A stretch of 64,000 bases of DNA, taken from assembly GCA_015065975.1 (NCBI GenBank), contig SVPG01000004.1:36276-100275 (forward strand). The letters are read 5' to 3'. Positions 57,704 to 64,000 of the stretch are shown here, in pieces; the first letter of the stretch is position 1; the number at the start of each line of letters is the position of its first letter. The translations under genes were made by a program, and so were the position numbers. The notes under the pieces are model-generated. The model was not told the origin of the DNA, searched no databases, and saw only the letters and a program-made list of their open reading frames with translations. This DNA comes from Oscillospiraceae bacterium. Its GTDB lineage: Bacteria; Bacillota; Clostridia; Oscillospirales; Acutalibacteraceae.

Positions 57704-57707
57704 AAAA

Positions 57708-57748
57708 GTAACTCCGGAGAAGATTTAATTTCTTCTCCGGAGTTTTTA
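57708..57748. terminator. Bidirectional terminator after ribF
   Basis: ACTCCGGAGAAGA pairs with TCTTCTCCGGAGT (13 bp) around a seven-base loop, with A-run before and T-run after. Separates ribF from the converging acetyltransferase gene. Confidence 0.93.
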
Positions 57749-57759
57749 TAATGCATAGA

Positions 57760-58212
57760 TCACTTGATTTGTTTTACATATACTCTCGACAATTCCCCAT
57801 AAATGCTTTCCATTTGAGCCAGATACTCAAATCCGTATTTTTCGTATAAACCGATGTGATCAGTCGAAATATAAACAGCAGATATATTTTGCTTTTTGGC
57901 GAGTGATTCTATTTCCTCAAACAGCAATCCGATATAATGATGTCCCCTATATTCGGGGAATGTATATATGAATCCTATCCACGGCGATAATTCATCGGTT
58001 TGAATTTCATCCTTCTTGGCAAATGTACAAAATGAAATAAGTTTATCTCCGTCCGTGAGCAAAAGCAGCTTGGAGCCTTCGCCCACAACATTATAAAACG
58101 TGTTATTGCTCAGTAATTCGCACAGATAAGCTCCGGCTCTCCAATCACTTTTTCTCAGTTCGTTAAGCCAATGTGTTTGCCGTGCTGTTTCATAAAAGCT
58201 GATAATTTCCAA
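57760..58212 (-). CDS. GNAT-family N-acetyltransferase
   Basis: A 150-residue GNAT protein. The acetyl-CoA motif is FIYTFPEYRGHHYIGLLFEEIES, an altered Q/R-x-x-G-x-G in which one Gly is His, and the AVYISTDHIGLYEKYGFEYLAQ block is typical of the C-terminal half. Start TTG 58212 with GAGGTG nine bases upstream. Substrate unknown. AT-rich compared with neighbours. Confidence 0.82.
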   Translation of the reverse strand: MEIISFYETARQTHWLNELRKSDWRAGAYLCELLSNNTFYNVVGEGSKLLLLTDGDKLISFCTFAKKDEIQTDELSPWIGFIYTFPEYRGHHYIGLLFEEIESLAKKQNISAVYISTDHIGLYEKYGFEYLAQMESIYGELSRVYVKQIK

Positions 58213-58289
58213 TAATAACTACACCTCGTTATATTCCAATGTGTTGCCTGATCAATTCTAACAAAGTTATCAGAATAAGTCAACGTCAC

Positions 58290-58330
58290 AAAATAAAAGC
58301 CACTTTGACATTAACATCAAAGTGGCTTGA
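58290..58330 (-). terminator. Terminator after argF
   Basis: AAGCCACTTTGA and TCAAAGTGGCTT form a 12-bp stem; loop itself is part of a palindrome (TGATGTTAATGTCA). On the minus strand TTTTATTTTG follows. Confidence 0.9.
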
Positions 58331-58345
58331 ATCTTTTTGTTTCTC

Positions 58346-59251
58346 TTATCTGCCGAGAAGCTTTACAAGCACAGCCTTCTGAGCGTGGAGGCGGTTTTCA
58401 GCCTCTTCGAATATCTCGGCCGAATGAGCCTCAAGTATCTCGGAAGTGATCTCCTCACCTCTGTGAGCGGGCAGACAATGGAGTACCATAGCGTCGGGTT
58501 TTGCGTAACGCATAACCTCATCATTAACGGTAAATCCGCGGAAATCAAGAAGTCTCTGCTGAGATTCTTCTTCCTGGCCCATGGATGCCCAGACATCTGT
58601 GATAACAACATCGGCAGCTCTTGCGGCACCTCTCGGGTCGCGATACATCTCGAAATGACCGACCTGTGCGGCGTAATCAAGAACCTGCGGGTCGGGATCA
58701 TATCCCTCGGGGCAGGCGACTGCAACGTTCATTCTCGACTTGAGACAGCCGACGATTGTGGAGTTCATCATATTGTTTCCGTCACCGATGAATGCTACCT
58801 TGAGTCCGTCAAGACGACCCTTGAACTCACGGATAGTCATAAGATCTGCAAGAACCTGACAGGGATGTGCAAAATCTGTGAGACCGTTGATAACGGGAAT
58901 TGTTCCGAAATGAGCAAGCTCCTCGACCTCTTCCTGGTCAAAGGTGCGGATCATAACGCCGTCGCAGTAGCGCGAAAGAACGCGAGCGGTATCCTCGGTG
59001 GGCTCGCCGCGTCCGAGCTGTATATCATCAGATGAAAGGAAGAGTGCGTGACCTCCAAGCTGATACATACCTACCTCGAAGGAAACACGGGTTCTTGTTG
59101 AAGCCTTCTGGAAAATCATGGCAAGGGTGCGTCCCTCAAGAACCGGGTGAGCCATACCGTGCTTCTGCTCATATTTGAGCTGGTCGGCGAGGTTGAGGAT
59201 TTCCTCGATTTCCTTAGAGCTGAGATCAAGCATTTTGAGAAGATGATCCAT
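58346..59251 (-). CDS. argF: Ornithine carbamoyltransferase
   Basis: A 301-residue enzyme that makes citrulline from ornithine and carbamoyl phosphate. Carbamoyl-phosphate motif KASTRTRVSFE near residue 50, HPCQVLADL near 130, ornithine loop with DVWASMGQEEE near 226 and the HCLPAHRGEEI motif near 265 that marks ornithine (not aspartate) transcarbamylase. Start ATG 59251 after GGAACTG-like site. It has its own promoter at 59301-59329 and is the last gene of the arginine group. Confidence 0.97.
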   Translation of the reverse strand: MDHLLKMLDLSSKEIEEILNLADQLKYEQKHGMAHPVLEGRTLAMIFQKASTRTRVSFEVGMYQLGGHALFLSSDDIQLGRGEPTEDTARVLSRYCDGVMIRTFDQEEVEELAHFGTIPVINGLTDFAHPCQVLADLMTIREFKGRLDGLKVAFIGDGNNMMNSTIVGCLKSRMNVAVACPEGYDPDPQVLDYAAQVGHFEMYRDPRGAARAADVVITDVWASMGQEEESQQRLLDFRGFTVNDEVMRYAKPDAMVLHCLPAHRGEEITSEILEAHSAEIFEEAENRLHAQKAVLVKLLGR

Positions 59252-59300
59252 TGAAATTCAGTTCCTTTCGATCAAAAATCTTTTTTGCATACTGCGAACT

Positions 59301-59329
59301 ATTATATATTCAAATCGGAAAAGATTCAA
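59301..59329 (-). promoter_or_regulatory. Promoter of argF
   Basis: On the minus strand: TTGAAT (59329-59324), 17-base spacer, TATAAT (59306-59301). Allows argF to be expressed separately from the upstream arg genes. Confidence 0.78.
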
Positions 59330-59351
59330 GCTGATTTTATTAAATCATAAT

Positions 59352-59843
59352 TTATTGTTTATTTGTGTCGAAATCGGTCATATCAAGGATATCTTTTTTC
59401 TGCGATGTCCATGTAGGTTTGATTTCATTTCGTTTTTTTATTATTATCTTGCGAATGGCGATCCTTGACAGCAGAGCGACGCCTGACGGAATTGCACAGC
59501 CTGCGATCGCACAGCAGATGAGAGGCAGAAGCAGGGCCCAGTCTGGAGCGCCGTCAAATATCAGCTTGATGATAAAAGTGACAATGGCACAGACGATACC
59601 GCTTGCGACAGTGCAAAACAGCCACTGATTGATGCTTTCGCGCCTGCCGAGTTTCCAGAAGATAAGAGCGGCTGCAGCGGGAAGCAGAGCACAGGCTATG
59701 ACAAGCGCGTACATATAGCTGATAATAACTCCGCTGATTATCTTGCCGAGCAGTATAAACCAGAAAACAAAGCTTCCGCCGAGAGCGAGCATACCGAGAG
59801 CGAGCGCAGCAGCATCGGTAAGGCTTGGTCGTCTATCTGTCAA
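59352..59843 (-). CDS. Membrane protein of unknown function inside the arg cluster
   Basis: A protein of about 163 residues with four membrane helices (LALGMLALGGSFVFWFIL; YMYALVIACALLPAAAALIF; FCTVASGIVCAIVTFIIKLIF; LLLPLICCAIAGCAIPSG). No named family recognised. Start TTG 59843 lies six bases after GAGGTG; an alternative GTG at 59852 overlaps that binding site. It follows argD by about 18 bp and may be cotranscribed with it. Confidence 0.6.
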   Translation of the reverse strand: MTDRRPSLTDAAALALGMLALGGSFVFWFILLGKIISGVIISYMYALVIACALLPAAAALIFWKLGRRESINQWLFCTVASGIVCAIVTFIIKLIFDGAPDWALLLPLICCAIAGCAIPSGVALLSRIAIRKIIIKKRNEIKPTWTSQKKDILDMTDFDTNKQ

Positions 59844-59861
59844 TTGAGTCACCTCTAACGC

Positions 59862-61037
59862 TTATTTGCAGAGAATGGAGCGAAGGATATCAAGACCGCG
59901 GTCTATCTCTTCATAGCTTATTGTAAGCGGAGGGAGCAGACGAAGCTTTTCCTTTGCTGTAAGAACAAGCAGACCCTTTTCAAGGCACCGCTTGAGAAGG
60001 TCGGAAGCGCTTATACCGTCGAGTGTGATACCGAGCATAAGTCCCATACCGCTGATACCTGTTACACAGGGAATTTCAAGAAGAGCTTTTTTGATATATT
60101 CGCTCTTCTCGAGAACCGAATCGAGGAATCCTTCGGACGATACGCGCTCAAGTACAACATTTGCGCCTGCGCATACAACGGGATTTCCGCCGAAGGTGGA
60201 GCCGTGTGTGCCGGGGGTGAGAACCTGGGCGGCATCGCCTTTGGCAAGGCACACGCCTATCGGAAGTCCGCCGCCGAGACCCTTTGCCATTGTGACGATG
60301 TCGGGAGTGACACCGAAATGCTCAACAGCGAGGAACTTGCCTGTTCTGCCGCAACCGCACTGAACCTCGTCAGCGATAGTGAGAATATCGCGCTCGGCAG
60401 CGACGGTAAATATTGCCTCAATAAATTCGGGTGTGAGAGAGTTGACACCGCCCTCGCCCTGAACGGCCTCGAACATGATGGCACAGACGGAATCGTCCAC
60501 AAGCTCGTTGAGGGCAGCTATATCATTTGCGGGGCAGTATTTGAAGCCGCCGACAAACGGGAAGAAATGCTGATGGAAAACATCCTGACCTGTTGCGGAG
60601 AGAGTTGCGATTGTTCTGCCGTGGAAGGAATTCTGGAGGGTGATGATGGTGTTTCTTCCGTCACCGTAACGGTCGTGTGAATACTTTCTTGCAATCTTGA
60701 TGGCACACTCGTTTGCTTCAGCACCGCTGTTTCCGAAGAAGAATGAATCCATTCCTGTAAGCTGTGTCAGGCGGGAAGCAAATATTGCGGCTGTTTCGTT
60801 ATAGTAGTAATTTGATGTGTGCTGAATGGTGTGAGCCTGAGCGGAAACCGCATCAGCCCATTCCTTGTCGGCAAAGCCGAGGCTGTTTGTTCCGATTCCG
60901 CTTCCGAAATCGATATATTCCGCACCGTCAGCATCGCGGCAGGAAGCACAGCTGCCCGACTGCTCTGCAAGAGGGAGTCTTCCGTAGGTGTGCATAACGC
61001 TGCTGTCGTATTTTTCGATTATTTCTTTTGAATTCAT
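59862..61037 (-). CDS. argD: Acetylornithine aminotransferase
   Basis: A 391-residue class III PLP-dependent aminotransferase of arginine biosynthesis. Key parts: FGNSGAEANECAIKIARKY, FHGRTIATLSATGQ, the DEVQCGCGRTGK motif with the Asp that binds the PLP nitrogen, and the lysine in TMAKGLGGGLPIG. GSTFGGNP is also present. Frame open upstream, but ATG 61037, after AAAGGATC, gives the usual start. Lies 14 bp after argB. Confidence 0.96.
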   Translation of the reverse strand: MNSKEIIEKYDSSVMHTYGRLPLAEQSGSCASCRDADGAEYIDFGSGIGTNSLGFADKEWADAVSAQAHTIQHTSNYYYNETAAIFASRLTQLTGMDSFFFGNSGAEANECAIKIARKYSHDRYGDGRNTIITLQNSFHGRTIATLSATGQDVFHQHFFPFVGGFKYCPANDIAALNELVDDSVCAIMFEAVQGEGGVNSLTPEFIEAIFTVAAERDILTIADEVQCGCGRTGKFLAVEHFGVTPDIVTMAKGLGGGLPIGVCLAKGDAAQVLTPGTHGSTFGGNPVVCAGANVVLERVSSEGFLDSVLEKSEYIKKALLEIPCVTGISGMGLMLGITLDGISASDLLKRCLEKGLLVLTAKEKLRLLPPLTISYEEIDRGLDILRSILCK

Positions 61038-61050
61038 ATTATCAGATCCT

Positions 61051-61908
61051 TTAATGGAACATTGTACCGATACCTTCATCGGTGAACATTTCGATAAGAA
61101 TGGAATGGTTGATTCTGCCGTCGATTATGTTGGCACGCTCAACGCCGCGGCGGATAGCCTCAACGCAGCAATCAACCTTGGGAATCATACCGCCCTGAAT
61201 GATTCCCTGACTCTTGAGGAGGGGAACCTCGCTGACGCTGATCTCGGGAATGACGGTTGACGGGTCGTTGCGGTCACGAAGAAGTCCGACTATATCTGTC
61301 ATAAGGATAAGCTTGACAGCGCCCAGCTTTGCAGCAATTTCGGCTGCGGCAATATCGGCATTGATGTTGTATACCTCGCCGTTTTCGCCGCCTGCAACGG
61401 TACTGATAACTGGGGTGTATCCGCGGTCGATAGCGTCCTGAATGACCAGAGGATCGATCTCGGTGATATCGCCGACAAATCCGAGGTCCTCTTCACTCTC
61501 AAGCTTCTTTGCCTTTATCATTCCGCCGTCAAGTCCGCACAGACCGAGAGCGCGGACGTTGTTCTGCGAGAGAAGCTGAACAAGCGCCTTGTTAATTTTA
61601 CCTGCAAGAACCATCTGAACGACCTCGACGGTCTCTTCGTCGGTGTATCTCATACCGCCGACAAAACGGCTTTCCTTGCCGAGTCTTTTGAGCATATCGG
61701 AAATTTCTGGTCCGCCGCCGTGAACAAGCACAACGTGTATGCCGACCTGCTCAAGAAGAACGATATCGCTCATAACGGTCTGCTTGAGTTCTTCGTTTAT
61801 CATTGCGTTTCCGCCGTACTTGATAACGACGGTGCGTCCGTGATACTGCTGTATGTAAGGAAGAGCCTCAATGAGTATCTGAGCTCTTTCCGGATTTGAT
61901 ATCTGCAT
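61051..61908 (-). CDS. argB: Acetylglutamate kinase
   Basis: A 285-residue amino-acid kinase. Motifs: VVIKYGGNAMI, VLVHGGGPEISDML, the GLCGLDGGMI segment, NINADIAAAEIAAKLGAVKLILMTD and the QGGMIPKVDCCVEAIRRGV block, which includes the lysine contacting phosphate. Contains the N-terminal helix (AQILIEALPYIQQY) found in arginine-sensitive enzymes. Start ATG 61908 after AGGAGGG. Likely feedback-inhibited by arginine. Confidence 0.96.
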   Translation of the reverse strand: MQISNPERAQILIEALPYIQQYHGRTVVIKYGGNAMINEELKQTVMSDIVLLEQVGIHVVLVHGGGPEISDMLKRLGKESRFVGGMRYTDEETVEVVQMVLAGKINKALVQLLSQNNVRALGLCGLDGGMIKAKKLESEEDLGFVGDITEIDPLVIQDAIDRGYTPVISTVAGGENGEVYNINADIAAAEIAAKLGAVKLILMTDIVGLLRDRNDPSTVIPEISVSEVPLLKSQGIIQGGMIPKVDCCVEAIRRGVERANIIDGRINHSILIEMFTDEGIGTMFH

Positions 61909-61928
61909 AAGTTGTAGCCCTCCTGAAA

Positions 61929-63233
61929 TTAAGTGCGGTAATCGCCGTTTATCTTGACGTAATCGTATGTGAGGTCACAGCCGAATGCCTGAGCGTGACC
62001 GCAGCCGTCGCCGAGTGTGACATCGATATATACGGCGTCGGTGGAAAGAACCTGCTTTGCGAGCTCCTCGCTGAAGGGGATACCCGCACCGTTGCGGCAC
62101 ACGGGAACGACACCGTTTTCGGAACGGAAATCGACGTCGACCTTTGTGATATCAACATCAGCTTCGGAATAACCGATGGCACAGAGAACTCTGCCCCAGT
62201 TTGCGTCCGAGCCGAACATAGCCGATTTTACAAGAGGTGAGCAGATGACGGATTTTGCGATGATCTTTGCGTTGATGTCATCGACCGCTCCGCTGACGAC
62301 ACACTCAACAAGCTTTGTTGCGCCTTCGCCGTCACGTGCCATAACTCTTGCAAGAGCGAGGCATACTTCGTATACAGCCTTTGCGAAAAGCTCGAAGTCT
62401 TCGCCTTCTTCGGCGATCTCGCTGTTTCCTGCAAGACCCGATGCCATTATCAGAAGGGTATCGTTTGTGGAAGTGTCTCCGTCAACGGAGAGCATATTGA
62501 AGCTGTCTGCAGCAGCCTGTCTGAGAGCCTTGTCGAGCATCTCGCAGCTTATGGCGGCGTCGGTCGTGATAAAACCGAGCATGGTTGCCATATTGGGGTG
62601 AATCATGCCCGAGCCCTTGCTCATGGCACCGACGGTAACCTCTTTGCCGCCGATGGTGAGCTTTATTGCAAGCTCCTTTTTGACGGTATCGGTGGTCATG
62701 ATGGCGTTTGCTGCGGGTGTTCCCGATTTGGAGAGCGATTTTTTAAGATAGGGAATACCTTCGGCAATGGGCTCGATGGGAAGAATCTGTCCGATAACGC
62801 CTGTGGAGGCGACCAGTACATTTTCCTTGTCAATGCCCATTTCATTTGCCGTAAGCTCGCACATTGCGCGTGCCTTTTCAATGCCGTCAGCGTTGCAGGT
62901 GTTTGCGTTGCCGCTGTTTGCGATGACCGCCTGAGCCTTGCCGTTTGCGAGATGCTCACGGCAGACCTGTATCGGAGCGCCCTTTACAAGGTTCTTTGTG
63001 TATATGGCAGCGCAGTTGCATACTGTGTCGCAATAGATGAGAGCGAGATCGGGCTTGTGCTCACGCTGGATATTTTCGTTTGCGAGAATGGAAGCGGCGG
63101 TAACGGTGTTTGTGGGATAACCTGCACGCTTGACTCCGCAATAGACACCTGCGGCGGTGAAACCGAGCGGAGCGGCGATGCCGCCGTCAACGCTCTGTGC
63201 GAAATCTATCGAAGGAAGGTATTTTTCTATCAT
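61929..63233 (-). CDS. argJ: Glutamate N-acetyltransferase / amino-acid N-acetyltransferase
   Basis: A 434-residue bifunctional ArgJ that recycles acetyl groups from acetylornithine to glutamate. The self-cleavage and catalytic site is GMIHPNMATMLGF near residue 215, where the Thr becomes the N-terminal nucleophile of the beta chain. Other marks: VIANSGNANTC, STGVIGQILPIEPI, DGEGATKLVEC, FGSDANWGR. Residues about 37-59 appear to be an insertion between CGVKR and PDLALI relative to the usual family. Start ATG 63233; binding site weak. Confidence 0.95.
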   Translation of the reverse strand: MIEKYLPSIDFAQSVDGGIAAPLGFTAAGVYCGVKRAGYPTNTVTAASILANENIQREHKPDLALIYCDTVCNCAAIYTKNLVKGAPIQVCREHLANGKAQAVIANSGNANTCNADGIEKARAMCELTANEMGIDKENVLVASTGVIGQILPIEPIAEGIPYLKKSLSKSGTPAANAIMTTDTVKKELAIKLTIGGKEVTVGAMSKGSGMIHPNMATMLGFITTDAAISCEMLDKALRQAAADSFNMLSVDGDTSTNDTLLIMASGLAGNSEIAEEGEDFELFAKAVYEVCLALARVMARDGEGATKLVECVVSGAVDDINAKIIAKSVICSPLVKSAMFGSDANWGRVLCAIGYSEADVDITKVDVDFRSENGVVPVCRNGAGIPFSEELAKQVLSTDAVYIDVTLGDGCGHAQAFGCDLTYDYVKINGDYRT

Positions 63234-63256
63234 ATAAAATCAAATCCTTAATATTT

Positions 63257-64000
63257 TTAGAATGCGTTGGGAATCATCTCAAGTCCGAGAGTCTCGGGCA
63301 TGGAGAGAATAAGGTTCATGTTCTGGATAGCCTGACCTGCGGCACCCTTTATCATATTGTCGATAGCGGAGGTGATGATGACCGTCTGAGTGCGCTCGAC
63401 ATAATGGAGAGAAATATCACAGTAATTGGAAAGAGTGACGTTTCTGATGCAGGCTTCCTTGCCGTCGGGCAGCAGGCGGATGAAAGGCTCGTCGCCGTAG
63501 GAATTTTCATATGCGTTGCGCAGGGTCTTTGCGTTGCAGGGCAGAGTTGCCTTTGCGTAGCAGGTTGCGAGGATTCCGCGGCTGACGGGGAGCAGATGGG
63601 GAACAAATGTGATCTTGATGCTCTTTTCGGCGATCTTCGAAAGACTCTGCTCGATCTCGGGAGTGTGTCTGTGAACGCCTGCCTTATATGCGTTGAAATT
63701 CTCGTTGACATCGATGAAATGAGATGTCTGTGTAAGAGAGCGGCCTGCGCCCGATACACCGGATTTTGCGTCGATGATTATGCCCTGCGGCTCGATAAGT
63801 CCTGCCTTGAGTGCGGGTGCGAGCGCGAGAGCGGAGGCTGTGGGATAGCAGCCGGGGTTGCCGACGATGACACGACCTGCCATCTCATGTCTGAAAAGCT
63901 CTGGCAGACCGTATACAGCGGCTTCGTGAAGTCCGGGATAGAGATAATTCCCGCCGTACCATTCGGTGTATTCCTCTTCGCTGTCGAGTCGGAAATCCGC
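63257..64000 (-). CDS. argC: N-acetyl-gamma-glutamyl-phosphate reductase (partial, runs off the right edge)
   Basis: The last 247 codons of ArgC; its start lies beyond base 64000, so about 100 N-terminal residues with the NADP-binding fold are missing. The catalytic Cys is in VGNPGCYPTA near 63850. Other marks: the preceding YLYPGLHEAAVYGLPEL block, AKSGVSGAG, the FVPHLLPVSRGILATCYA motif and the end GAAGQAIQNMNLI. First gene of the visible arginine cluster; argJ follows after 23 bp. Confidence 0.96.
   Translation of the reverse strand, partial: ADFRLDSEEEYTEWYGGNYLYPGLHEAAVYGLPELFRHEMAGRVIVGNPGCYPTASALALAPALKAGLIEPQGIIIDAKSGVSGAGRSLTQTSHFIDVNENFNAYKAGVHRHTPEIEQSLSKIAEKSIKITFVPHLLPVSRGILATCYAKATLPCNAKTLRNAYENSYGDEPFIRLLPDGKEACIRNVTLSNYCDISLHYVERTQTVIITSAIDNMIKGAAGQAIQNMNLILSMPETLGLEMIPNAF

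Noticed and set aside
59290..59330. ArgR operator over the argF promoter
   Set aside because: A TGAAT...AGTTC resemblance exists but is too weak to claim an ARG box.

Overview
The window is one continuous stretch of bacterial chromosome from a low-to-mid GC Firmicute of class Clostridia. It most resembles an Oscillospiraceae/Ruminococcaceae-type gut anaerobe. The evidence is a Firmicutes-typical gene order (rnc-smc-ftsY; yhbY-nadD-yqeK-LCP-rsfS-leuS; rpsO-pnp-M16 peptidase; rimP-nusA-ylxR-ylxQ-infB-rbfA-nrnA-truB-ribF), a spoVT gene (spore formation), S21 protein, LytR-CpsA-Psr cell-wall ligases and strong AGGAGG ribosome binding sites. No phage, insertion sequence, CRISPR array, tRNA or rRNA gene was seen.

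Layout. 1-7934: end of rnc, an Elp3-like radical SAM gene, smc, ftsY, rdgB, yhbY, nadD and yqeK. 7988-12925: an LCP gene split by a frameshift from its Thr-rich tail, rsfS, leuS and rpsU. 13004-19771: an acetyltransferase, then a complete oligopeptide/dipeptide ABC transporter operon (two permeases, two ATPases, lipoprotein). 19916-32191 is the accessory-rich part. It holds an ECF sigma/membrane partner pair, spoVT, an anchored hydrolase, a MerR regulator with membrane helices, a foreign-looking AT-rich gene beside a 23S rRNA methyltransferase and a decayed copy of that gene's 3' end. It also holds a second ECF sigma with a frameshifted zinc-finger anti-sigma, a C39-like peptidase, a VanRS-like two-component system, and an XRE repressor facing three small genes (two zinc-ribbon membrane proteins and one with a SHOCT-like start) across twin operators.

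32280-41712: a second LCP protein, a two-gene sufC-sufBD unit, an EAL c-di-GMP phosphodiesterase with a flavoprotein, and a three-gene membrane cluster ending in an unusual 846-residue acidic protein. 41755-47924: proBA, an M16 peptidase, pnp and rpsO. 48084-49486: small membrane proteins. 49685-57703: the nusA-infB translation operon through ribF. 57760-64000: an acetyltransferase and the arginine biosynthesis cluster argC-argJ-argB-argD-(membrane protein)-argF, read leftward and running off the right edge.

Most genes are housekeeping and firmly identified. The interesting material is in the regulatory DNA: tandem 21-27 bp palindromes, a possible pseudoknot between rpsO and pnp, a ribosome-binding-site hairpin before spoVT, and a MerR-type 19-bp-spacer promoter. 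The uncharacterised membrane clusters are the other point of interest. Two apparent single-base deletions (near 9200 and 27115) may be sequencing errors or real lesions.
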